Shown piece by piece: positions 53,901 to 64,000 of a DNA stretch of 64,000 bases. The position numbers and the translations under genes are program-made. The stretch is taken from positions 558,001 to 622,000 of the forward strand of contig NW_001799022.1 of assembly GCF_000165425.1 (NCBI RefSeq), written 5' to 3'. Position 1 is the first letter of the stretch, and each line of letters starts with the position of its first letter. The stretch is from Paramecium tetraurelia (taxonomy: Eukaryota > Ciliophora > Oligohymenophorea > Peniculida > Parameciidae). The notes beneath the pieces are model-generated. The model was not told the DNA's origin. It made no database searches and saw only the letters and a program-made list of their open reading frames with translations.

Positions 53901-56900
53901 TATGTGGGGATTGTCATTGAAATTAGGTGATGGAGCTCACTTCGCTGATCAAGATGCTGTTAAAACCTATGTCACTGGAGCAATGAAATTACCAGATGAA
54001 TTCAGATTTGATTAGACCAGAAAGACTCTACCAATCAAGAAGGAGAAGACTAAGATTGAAGCTACAGCTGAACCAGATATTATCACAATTGAACCTAAGG
54101 ATGCTAACGGAAAAGTTGAGTATGCAATCTCAGGATGGGCTAAATGGACTGATATTCCAAATATTGGACCATGGCATCTTGTCTACAGAGTCACATGCTG
54201 GGGTAAAGATCTTGTTGGTAACATGGATAAGCCAGGAGATAGAACTCTGTCTATGTGGAAGGGATTAGGATTCTACCATCAAACTGTGTACACTGTTGAT
54301 TAAGTCAATGGAGGAGCTTGGTCTATCCCACAAAATTTCGATTACAAGGGTTCCTTACATAAGACTTGGGTCTTTATCTATCAAGGTTATTCAAGAGAGA
54401 AGTAAAAGGCTCACGGATTCATCAAATTCCCAGATTCAGAAGAACACAGAGATTTCCCTTAATGTTAACTAATTCGTGCCCACTTACTTCACTGTCTTAT
54501 GGCATAAGGATTAATGGCATCCAGGATTCAGTGGATAAATGGAAAATTGGTACTTCAATGTAGGAACAGGATCATACAGAGAGACTGGTTATGATGACGG
54601 TGAATCTGAATTATTGACATTCGGATTTGGAGGAAGACTTGTTGCTGAATTGAAACCATGGAAGGTTGATGATATCTTTGATTAAGCATGGGGACCAGAC
54701 TAGAAGGTTGGAAAGGAAGTTGAAATGACTGATGACTCTATCAATGGAGTTACTGAATATGGTTATGGATTCTGGTCAAGATTCCTATGGAATGGACCAA
54801 GTAAATTAGTTGATAAACCTGCTTGGATGGCCTTGTCTAGATTCACAATCAATCAAAACTACTAAGGAGATGCTGCATAATAAGGAGATAGAACTCTTGC
54901 CATTTGGGTTGGACAACCATTCTATCATTTCACTACCTACACTCCAGGAAACAATAATGTTGTTTAGAATGTTCAATATGGATAAATGTTGGATGGATAA
55001 TGGAATTATGTTTGGTTTGGCTACAAGAGATTTGATAAGACTGGTAAAGTGTAAGGACATATAGTGTTTAATGGTGAATAAGTCAGATCAACTCAATTCC
55101 CAGTGGTTACTCACAATCCAATTACTGATTATGCTTACTTTTCTGTTGGATCATCAGGTACAAAATTACTTAAGAATTATCATGCTTTCAATGGACAATT
55201 GGGATTAGTCAGTTTGATACTTGGAAATGGTGGATATATTGAATCTGCTGATGAGTTGAGAAAGAGTATGCCAGGAATGCCCAAGGTTCCAGAATTGAAT
55301 GCAATTAAGAAGACTGTATTTGAAGACATTCAAACAATGAAGAGAGAAGAAGCCACTATGAAACCATATGAATATGCTGATGAATTTGCAGGATAATAAG
55401 AATATGCAGTTTCATTATGGTTCAGATGGAGTTCAATTGGAAGAGTTGCTTGGGAGAATGTTTACACATTGTCATATCATGATTAAGCCTCAAGAGCAAA
55501 CCATGTCAGACCAGGAGATAGAGTGTTGTCAGTGTTCCAATACGTTGATCACAGAATCTTCTTCAGTACATACACTACTCCAGATAATCATGATGCTTTC
55601 GCTTAAATCTTCACTGAAGCTCCAGTACCAACTCTTGATCAAACTGCTTGGGTTTATGCTTATTATGCATACAGCAGAAAGGCATAATCAGTTGTGCATT
55701 TCATGAAGACAAGAACCACAGAAAATGAGAAGAAATTAGGATGCATGCACAGAGTTCCTAAATATTTAGGATTATGGGCTGGTAAAGATGGTATTCACAC
55801 ACCTTACAATGGTAAATATGCCCATATGTACCTATATGCTGGACCAGGATCATATAGAGAGAAGGATTACTTATCATATGAACCATATATTGCTGGTGCT
55901 CTTGGAATTCAAGCTAAACCATGGAAATGGAGTGAGAAGAAGGATTAATTTGATATTGCTGACAAATAAGAAATTGAATTAGAGGCTACTGCAATTGATG
56001 GTCATTCAGCATATGCAATTGGAGTTTGGTTGAGATACTTGACTGCAATTCCAAAGAGAATTTTGGAGAAATAAGCAAGAATGTCAGTTTATAGATTCAC
56101 TTAGAATAAAAACATGGAAGATAGTGCTAAGGTAGGAGACAGAACATTGGGATTGTGGTTAACTTCTGGACAATATGGATTCAGAACATACAATTTGGCT
56201 AATAATAATCCAAACCTTTCTCAAGATATTAATTATGATGATAAGTTGGAAGGAGAATGGAACTTTGTCTACTTCTGTTTCTCAAGTGCCAAGCAATAAG
56301 CTCTAGGTTATGTCAAATTCTCATCCACTGGAGATATCAGAAGAGTTTCATTCCCAGAAATCGCTCATAAACCAATTGAAGGATATGGTAAATTGTATTT
56401 GGGTGCCACATTCACCTATCAAGGATTCAATGGTCAAATGGCCTAACTGCAAATGTTGTTTGGTGCCTAAGGATATGTTGCAGATACTGATGCCTTGGAA
56501 GCAATGATTAAGGGTACATTCACAGCACCTGAATTAGATGAGCCTGCAATTCAAACTATCAAATTATAAGATGAAGAAATTGTTAGAAAAGTTGATGAAG
56601 CTGCAGTTGTTAAAGAGTGGCCAGATTAATACTAAGGATCATTGGAATATGCAATTTATGGATGGTTCAGATATTCAAGTGCAACCTTGAAGAAAGATAA
56701 CAACGTATTGTTGAGATTGACCAATAATGAACCTGCCTACAGAAAAGAAGCTGCCACTGTTGGAGATAGAACATTGTTGATTATGTACTAACCAAGAGAA
56801 GTCGTATTCTCAACCTACACTCTAGGAACTGTTGATAGCGGATTAGTTGCCAATATTAGAAAACCAACACCAGTTGGAAACAACTTCGGTGTTTGGACAT

Positions 56901-58741
56901 ACGTCTGGTTCGGATACAGTTGGCCAAAGAGAGCTGCTTCAGGAGTTGTCAAATTCCCAACAGAAACTGCTGTTGTTCCTTATGAAAATGTCCTACATAT
57001 GGTACCTAAATACTTAGCTATGTTTGTTGGTTCAGATGGTATGTTAGGAGGATGGGAAGGTCCAATTAGAAAGGTTGGAGCAGTCTTTGGAAAAGGAGCT
57101 TATATTGATACCAAGAAAGGCAACTTCGAATCCCTTTTACCAGAAGTCCAAAGTTTAGTTATCAAGAAGACTCAATGGAAACCAGAAAAGGAGGGTTTGG
57201 TCTATGTTCCACAAGGCGAACAATTTGATAAACCAGGATTTGATGTCACATTCAAGGAAGAAGTCGGTGGTGTAAGTGAATATGGTTATGGATTGTGGAC
57301 AAGATGGTTGATGACTACTCCTTAAAGAGTTAATGATAAATCACCATTCCATCAACTTGTTAGATTGACAAATACTGAAAAATATGAAGATAATGCCGAA
57401 TTTGGAAATAGAATCTTGGCTACTTGGGTCGGTAAAGGATATTATCATTTCACCACTTATGACAAGAAGACAAGCAAGATTTCAATAGCTCAAAACATTA
57501 ACTATGATGATTATCTTGAAGGCCATTGGAATTATGTTTATTATTCATTCACTTCCAAAGATCAACCAAGAGCTGTTGGTTTTGTACTCTTCGGAGATTT
57601 ACCTGAAAACCCTGTTGGAAGAATTGAATTCATAGATCTTCAACATATGCCTTTGAATGGTTACGCAAGAGTTGTTGTTGCCAATAATGAATTTGGATAC
57701 CCTGCCTTCAATGGTATGATCTCAGATTTCAGAGTCAATTTCGGACAAGGATTTGTTGGATCCAAGGAATAATTCCTCAAAGACATCATCTAAGCTTATC
57801 CAAAACCAAATATCAAAGTTCCATAAAGAACCGATGTCAATGTTCTAAGAGAATAAAAGAACTTTGAAAAGGATGATCCTAATCCAATTAAGAATTAATA
57901 TGATCAATATTAAGGTGTCCTTGAATATGCAGTTTCTGGTTGGTTATAAGCCAAGAAGGGAAGCAGTGAAGAAACTGTTAAATCAATATTCAGATTGACC
58001 ATCAACGCTCCAGGATACTAGAAGGATGCAACCAATGCTGGTGATAGAACCTTAGCTGGATTCTAATCTAAGGACTCATTCATTCTCTCCACTTATGATT
58101 ATGGAAATCTTGATACCAATGATGATGATCAAAACGATTTAAATACCAAATTCTAGATCAAAGAAAACTAAGGAGAGTGGGTTTATCTCTACTTTGGATA
58201 TTCCTCTAAGTTTAGAAAAGGATTTGCATATGCCTTATATCTAAATAGAGAAGATAGTTTCTAATTCAACGGACTTAAACACTTTGTTCCAAACAAATTC
58301 TGGTTCTACTTAGGAGCAGATGGCTTCAATCAACCATTCGAAGGAGCAATGTTTAACTGGAATCTTCATATTGGTGATGGCTCATTCAATATCAAACCTA
58401 AATCATAAATTGAATTATGGCCATATGAACCAAAAGAACCAATCGATCAAGTACTCTCAGTACTTTTGGGCAACTAAGGATTGAGCTCAATTAAATTAAC
58501 AAGAAATGTTCCATAATCTGGAACTGTAGAAAAAGTTGCTGGTCCTGCATCAGGAAAAGTTGAAGTTGGAACTGGACCTAAATCAGGTTAAGTAAGTTCC
58601 GCTGATGGACCTAAATCTGGTTAAGTTGACTCCGCTAATAAACCTAAATCAGGATAAGTTGATAAACTTGAGGGAGCTAAATCAGGAGAAACTCAACCAG
58701 GTGCCAAACCATAGTCAGGCGATTAAGTAGTAAACAAATGA
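35981..58741 (+). CDS. Giant secreted protein of 34 tandem LamG-like modules
   Basis: Introns at 36033..36059 (27 nt, 3n, less certain), 36294..36316 (23) and 36562..36587 (26), all in the first 610 bp; then one ~22-kb exon to TGA 58739-58741, ~7,560 codons. A signal peptide (KKSSLILLLFLICSL), a ~190-residue helical head with a CC pair, and an acidic Ser-rich linker precede 17 A-B module pairs, ~420 aa per pair. Each module has the jelly-roll marks of LamG/concanavalin-like domains: a Trp-rich first strand (A: EYGYGFWxRFL; B: EYAISGWFKW), GDRTLAIW, a WxFVYFGYS or WTYIYYSYS strand, and a PGFNG turn before the last strand. Cys is scarce (not an immobilisation antigen). Function is unknown; secreted or surface glycan binding is inference. 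Seven single-base frame breaks were found (~37778, 38440, 39532, 39608, 47786, 53325, 54462), so it may be error-bearing sequence or a damaged gene. Confidence 0.8.
36888..58430 (+). repeat. Array of 34 coding modules (17 A + 17 B), ~1.27 kb per pair
   Basis: Approximate starts of A modules: 36888, 38194, 39478, 40743, 42013, 43283, 44555, 45826, 47090, 48375, 49650, 50930, 52185, 53500, 54752, 56010, 57276. Of B modules: 37531, 38827, 40108, 41371, 42648, 43915, 45190, 46450, 47725, 49010, 50273, 51550, 52820, 54118, 55400, 56645, 57923. The A-to-A period is very regular (1255-1315 bp). Charged linkers of 30-60 residues precede each A module. Modules before ~49000 are close to each other; later ones diverge progressively, keeping only the strand-core motifs (e.g. 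A16 begins AYAIGVWLRYL). Confidence 0.88.
58541..58738 (+). repeat. C-terminal ~12-residue repeat (GPKSGQV-type)
   Basis: About six imperfect copies of a Gly-Pro-Lys-Ser-Gly-Gln/Glu-Val unit (GPASGKVEVG, GPKSGQVSSAD, GPKSGQVDSAN, KPKSGQVDK, GAKSGETQP, AKPQSGDQV) form the tail of the giant protein. The composition suggests a flexible extended tail, possibly for attachment or processing. Confidence 0.75.
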
Positions 58742-58911
58742 GCTTGATATTACATATACACAAAAATAATAAAACATTCATCATTATATTATTTCCATTC
58801 TTTTCATTATAAAAAACATTTAAATTTCAAATGGTATGTTGGATAAGGATCAGAAATTCAACCCTACTTTTTAAGTCATTTTAATTAAATACTTAAAATA
58901 ACTTTATTTTA

Positions 58912-60854
58912 ATGATTTACGAAGAACAACAACTCTCTAAAATAGAACATCTCTATTCAAATTACAAAGATAACGTATCAACCTAATAGGATACTAAATT
59001 ATCCTTTCTTCTTTAAGGTTACAATGAAAAAGTGATAAAAGGATAATAGATTGTAATAGAAACACATTTAATCGATTACTATCATACTTAATTAGCCTTA
59101 CTAATAGGGAATGCAGCAATTTCTTTAAAAAAATAATTATGTAAATATATAGATTAATATTTTTAGAAGAACAAGGAAGTGATGATGTTAAATCTATGGT
59201 TCTTTTACTTGTAAAATGGAAACTAAGCTTTCTTGAAAAATATTAAAGTTACGTTGTTGTCATACTTGAGTGTGAATTTTTGGGATATAAAGACATTTCT
59301 TTAGATCTTAGTACCTTCAACCCAGATGTTCATTTAAGTGAAACAAAAAAAATAAAATATACAATTCTCAAAACTAATTTAAACAAACCTCCACAATAAG
59401 TAGAACCTTAACCACTTAAGAAAGTCAAGATAGAAAACTTTGTCTTTTCTAAACCAATTGAAAACTCAATAATATTTGATGAAAATTTGATTAACTAATC
59501 TATCACTATGAATAAAAGTTATCTTAAATACTTCTAGGATTAATAGACTATTTCAGAATTATTAGTAAACAAAAAGAAATCTTGGGTTTTGGAAGGAAGA
59601 ATTGTTGACAAAAGTGACATGCTCGAATTTAAGAAAAAAAACTCAAATGTTCTATCTCAATATTTTAAGATTATCATTTTGGATAGAGAACAAGGGATTA
59701 TACCTGGATTATTTTATGATAAATCCAACCTTAAAATGTTTCCTATCCTAGAAAAAGGAAAAGTATATTTGTTTAAAAATGGAAGTGTATCTAAAGATAA
59801 TTCAAATTATCCAAAATCCATAACATTTACCTAATTTTCTATAATCTAAGAATCAGAAAATGATGATCTTCCAAAAATTCCAATGATTTCACCTAAAAAA
59901 ATATATGATTTATAAGGTCAACCAATAGACTCAATAGTTGATCTAGTTGTAGTAATACAAGTAAAATATTAATATAAATAATATAGGAAATTAAGACTTT
60001 GTCAGATGTTTGCCGATAATTAACTGTCTTGGATTAGACTGGAAGGATTGTAATAAAATTAATGGGTAAATAGTATGTAACTTAAATATTCAAAAAAGGC
60101 GAAATTATTATCTGTAAAGGTTTGACCTATAAAACCTAACAAAATTTTGCATATCTTACTTCTAATTATAACACTATCATTTTAAATGATCAGGATTACA
60201 ACAATGAGTAATCATTTAATTAATTTTAGAGTTAAATCCTTAAGGGATTGGTTGTAAGAAAAAGATATAGATCACATAATGAAGCCTAGTAAAAATTGTT
60301 TAAAGGTTAATTTAGAATAATTGGAAGAATGTGTATTAAAGAAATTGAATGAAGGTAAAAGTAAAAATAATGAATAAATGATTGTAATCGGATATTTAAC
60401 AGGAATGTCAATTTTTACTTACCCTAGATGTCCAAGTAATCGATGTCATTCAAAAATGGAAAAAGTTCCATAGAGGGATACTTATAGATGTAAGAAGTGC
60501 TATGTGGAAAATAATTCTCCATAAATGAGTTTTATAATGAATGTTACAATTATGGATGAACATACTAAAATTGAAGCTACTGTATTTGATGATTATGCAG
60601 TTAAATTGCTGGGATTATCTGCTGATGAGTACTAAAAATTAACAGAATAAGAACAAAGGATGATTTTGTACATATCCAAATTCAGATAATAACAAATAAA
60701 ACTTTAAGTACTCTTTAACGATTACAACGGATCTATAAGGCCATAATATAAAGTAGTAGAAATCACTGATATCGATTACAAGGAATTAGCTGATGAAGAA
60801 ATGAAAAACTTTGAAGAACTTGATTATTTATTAAATGTTTCATAAATTATATGA
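58912..60854 (+). CDS. RPA1: Replication protein A large subunit (RPA1/RPA70)
   Basis: Exons 58912..59140, 59167..59960, 59987..60207, 60230..60854 (introns 26, 26, 22 nt); 622 aa (human 616, yeast 621). Nuclear single-stranded-DNA-binding subunit of the RPA heterotrimer in replication, repair and recombination. In ciliates RPA is also abundant during macronuclear development. Domains in order: N-terminal OB fold (~1-130, ending SYVVVILECEFLG), a linker with PLKKVKIENF, DBD-A (~190-300, SWVLEGRIVDKS ... SQYFKIIILD), DBD-B (~300-420, SDVCRQLTVLDQTGRIVIKLMG) and DBD-C (~430-615). DBD-C holds a C-x4-C...C-x2-C zinc ribbon (CPSNRC ... YRCKKC) followed by MSFIMNVTIMDEHTKIEATVFD. All four exon joins are confirmed by continuity of these folds. 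It starts 170 bp after the giant gene. Confidence 0.93.
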
Positions 60855-60915
60855 GTAGTTAGAAATTTCATTTAAATTCTTTATAAACATTTTGTAAACA
60901 ACAAAATAATTCGAA

Positions 60916-63900
60916 ATGCAATTCCATTTAGAAACTGAAAATAACTTAATAATAAGTGATTTTAGACCTGAGGATTGTATAGATTTTCTTTCGATGGAAT
61001 CTATTTCCGACGTTGGGATTTAATTTCCAAAACCACAAAATACAAAATATAATGTTGAGCCTCCTCCTAATTCAAAAGACTTAAAAGAAAAAGTAATACT
61101 TTCTCCATTATCGCCTAATTTTGAAGGACTCAAAGATTATGAACAATAAATTTTGCTCCCTTCATAAAATCTAACTTAAAGACCAATTTAACAAAAGTCG
61201 TCAATAAAATTGATTAATAACAACCATAAGTAATAAACGAATTTTAGTGGAAGTTTCATGAAGTATTTTCATACTAGAAGATTTGTAAACAGAATATTGA
61301 GAAATAAACATATGTTTCATAAGTTACAACCAATACATTTAGAGATAATTAATGATGCTTCTTCGCATTATGATACTGAGATATTTGGCCAGAAATCTCA
61401 TTCCTTCAAACCTCTTGGATTAATGAAGACTTTGCATTTATCAATATCACCCAGTCTAACCAAAAAAATCATTTCTAAATACAGATAGATGTCAAATTTC
61501 GTTTTGAGCAAACTTTAATAAATATTACACTAAATTCCAGTAATTCAACCTGAAAATAAGGGAAGAATTATTTGGGATGTTGTTCTTTCCATTACTCGAT
61601 TATATTTTATTATCCTTATTCCAATTGATATGGTATTTGAAGAGAGATTGTTATATTCTGATAAACTAATAATAGTTACAACTCTATAAACTTTTTTATT
61701 GATTTTAGACATGTTTATCAATTTTAATACTGCTTATTATTAGTTTGGGTAGATAGTTTCAGAAAGATCAAAAATAATCCACCATAATTTTAGCAAGGGA
61801 TATGGATTAGATGCATTTTCTGTGATCTTTTTAATTTGTTTATTGTTTGTTGATTGGGACTAAATCGGAGATTATGAACCCTTTGTATTTATTGGATTAT
61901 TATCATTTACTGTTTAATACTAAAATATAACCAAATTAACTCGAATTTTTGAAGAAGTTTTGAATCTAAATAAAATTTAAGCTGGTTTCTTGGAATTAGC
62001 AAAATTAATCACATTGTTATTATATATTTTGCATATTTCTGCTTGTATCTGGATTGGGGTATTTATTAGTGCTTATAGTAGTGTGGCAGAATAAGTTCTT
62101 CTGTAACTAATGGTACTAGTTGGATGGTGAAGGAATAGGTACTTAATGAGCAATGGATAGTTTAATATTTGAGATCATTTTATTTCTGCACTGTGACTAT
62201 GTTTACTGTTGGATATGGCGATTTAACTCCTTAATGTAGAGTATCGTATTATCTTTAGCTAATTTAGAATATGTGACATGCATCATATTTATCATGATTT
62301 TTAGTATCCAATTACCATATAGTGTAAATACTGTAGGAGCTATTATTGATGAAATTTCTAAATATAGCGAATAAAAATTGTAGAAGCTACGCATAATTAA
62401 TACATATATGGCTAAAAAGAAGATCACCTATGAATTGTAGGTCAAAATTCGATAATATTTAGCATATTATTGGGAATGTCAAAATACATAACTTTCTCAA
62501 GAGGTCAAAGGAATTTTGGAGTAATTATCAGAAAATCTTAGAGATTCTTTAATGTTAGAAGCCAACTCAATTATATTAAATAGTTGTGATATGTTTTCGA
62601 AGTTTCTTTCTCCTGGCTTTACAAAAGCTTTAGTTAACAAGATTAGATATTTGGATGTTCAGCCTGAAAATATAGTTGATTTTGCGGATTAGCCTGACTC
62701 ATATCAAAATTATTATTTAGCTTTCATTGAAATTGGAACAATTCAAGTTATTCAAGATTAAAATAATTGTAAAAATGATTCATATATTAAACAACTTAGT
62801 TCTGGTTAAGTATTTGGTTTATATGAATTTATAACTGGAACATAATGTAATGAGTTTTATAAAAGCAAAGGATTTACTAAATTATTGGTATTACCAAGAA
62901 ATCAATTTTTAAAAATATTGAGAGATTTTCCAGAAGATAAAGAAAAATATTGTTAAATAAGAGATGATTTACTTTACAATAACGGCGAACAATTTCTGAG
63001 AGATATTGGAGTATAATGTTACATGTGTAATTCAAGGGATCATATAACCAAATTCTGTCCTATGGTACATTATTGTGCAGATAAGGAAAAGATAATTAAA
63101 TCTCAAACATATATCATAAAATAACCTAGAGTAAAGCAAAAAAGAAAAGTTAGGAGAAGTTAATTTAATGGAAAGAGTGACCAAAAAATAATTATGGAAA
63201 TAGCCTAATATTTTAAGGAAGACTTTTGGAAATAATGCTAGTATTATGAAATTAATGATATTGACTTAGAACAGTAACAATCCCCTCAATATAGTATCAC
63301 ATCAGATGAAATCAAAGAAAATATCAAATCAACTCCATAATTACATATAACTAAGACATCCTAAGTTATATAAAACAAGCACATCAAATAATAGAGAATA
63401 GGATTGTTAAATGAAATACACCAATCCAGGAGAGCTGCTAGATAGAATACGATATCTCCATTAATGAAATTTTCAACCAATTAATAAATCGCAGATTAAT
63501 ATTCTTAAAACGAAATGAAAGTAATACCCAGAGCACATTCTTCTTTAATAGAAAATGTCAGTTAATAAGAAAGTCAGATCACCCCTGAAAAACAAGAGGA
63601 AGAGGATGGAACAGCCTAGAAAAGTAATCAGCAAATAGTCCCAATTAAGGTCGAGTAATTTTAGACCAAAAAGAGATGTATGCCATAGCCTTAATAATCT
63701 TAATTCACAAAACGATTAAAAAACCTAAAAATAGAAATTGAAAAGGATCCTTAGAAGAAAATGAGTTTATTTACTACTACAGATTTAGAACTTTAAGAGA
63801 ATTGTTCAGCCTTAGAATAAAGAATAATATAACTAAAATAATTTCAGGAGCAAGAGACAACAGTAGTTTAATTATAAAATTTGTCTATTCTAATTTAAAA

Positions 63901-64000
63901 TTAATTGAATGATAAATTCATGTGCTTAGAAAACTTTGACTTACAAAAAGATTTTCAATTCTATTTACATCATAATAACTTTACTTAATTAGAAGTAAGT
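60916..64000 (+). CDS. Second CNBD K+ channel with CCHC zinc knuckle (3' end outside window)
   Basis: Exons 60916..62112, 62139..62235, 62259..>64000 (introns 26 and 23 nt); 1012 codons visible with no stop. Order: a ~210-residue polar N-terminus; S1 (VLSITRLYFIILIPIDMVF); S2-S4, with few basic residues in the putative S4 (ITKLTRIFEEVLNL); S5; pore with filter TVGYGDLTP at about residue 422 (~62206-62226); S6 (IIFMIFSIQLPYSV); C-linker; and CNBD (~540-680). Then a perfect C-X2-C-X4-H-X4-C knuckle (63017..63058) is followed by a basic segment (KQKRKVRRSQ) and a >250-residue Gln-rich tail. It belongs to the same family as the channel at 1188..3580, but the two differ strongly outside the pore. 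The last bases (GTAAGT at 63995-64000) look like the start of another intron. The weak S4 suggests little voltage sensitivity (inference). Confidence 0.88.

Noticed and set aside
37770..54470. Programmed +1 frameshifting in the giant gene
   Set aside because: The break contexts (after AAA, GGG, CAA, AGA, CAT, TAA) share no motif, and none sits at a stop codon as in Euplotes; error or decay is simpler.
35981..58741. Immobilisation (surface) antigen gene
   Set aside because: i-antigens are built of periodic Cys-rich repeats; the modules here have at most one or two Cys per ~210 residues.
1..64000. Short ORFs delimited by TAA/TAG (standard-code reading) as separate genes
   Set aside because: TAA and TAG fall at positions where families such as VPS11, RPA1 and AROM need Gln; only TGA terminates. 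Standard-code ORFs are fragments or shadows of the genes listed.
1..64000. Tetrahymena or Euplotes origin
   Set aside because: Introns of 21-30 nt are far shorter than Tetrahymena's, a trichocyst matrix protein is present, and UAA/UAG = Gln excludes the Euplotes code (UGA = Cys).
1..64000. tRNA, rRNA, CRISPR, telomere repeats or transposon ends
   Set aside because: None was recognised by eye on either strand; tRNAs in particular could be missed without a covariance search.

Overview
The window reads as macronuclear DNA of a Paramecium-type ciliate. It is very AT-rich and TGA is the only stop codon. TAA and TAG occur throughout every gene at glutamine positions, including conserved ones. Introns are tiny: about 33 were resolved by hand, all 21-30 nt, nearly all GTA...TAG, placed by restoring reading frame and family similarity. 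Genes are packed with spacers as short as 13-40 bp. A trichocyst matrix protein gene also points to Paramecium rather than Tetrahymena. Reading the window with the standard code gives only fragments, so the gene models here were built with TAA/TAG = Gln and with introns removed.

Layout, left to right: the 3' end of a START-domain lipid-transfer gene (+); a six-TM cyclic-nucleotide-binding K+ channel (-); a RING+PHD finger protein (-); a coiled-coil gene with an in-frame TGA (-); the five-domain shikimate-pathway AROM gene (-); a frame-broken trichocyst matrix protein gene (+); a B-box-like/coiled-coil/WD40 protein (-); a gene-poor 1.4 kb; a p24/GOLD cargo receptor (-); a single-pass membrane protein (-); two small unknown genes converging with 13 bp between their stops; VPS11 (-) head to head with VPS13 (+); and a Fused/STK36-type kinase with ARM repeats (-).

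From 35981 to 58741 a single giant gene (about 7,560 codons) encodes a secreted protein of 34 tandem LamG/concanavalin-like modules in alternating A and B types (17 of each). It has an N-terminal signal peptide and helical head, and a short Ser/Gly/Lys-rich C-terminal repeat. RPA1 (+) and a second CNBD K+ channel (+, running off the right edge) complete the window.

The genes are mostly unrelated housekeeping and ciliary genes, as usual for Paramecium. The one functionally suggestive pairing is VPS11/VPS13 on a shared 118-bp promoter region. Most interesting are the giant lectin-like repeat protein, the clustering of +1 frameshifts in it and in the trichocyst gene while VPS13 (10 kb) and AROM (4.4 kb) are intact, and a retroviral-type CCHC zinc knuckle just after the CNBD in both K+ channels.
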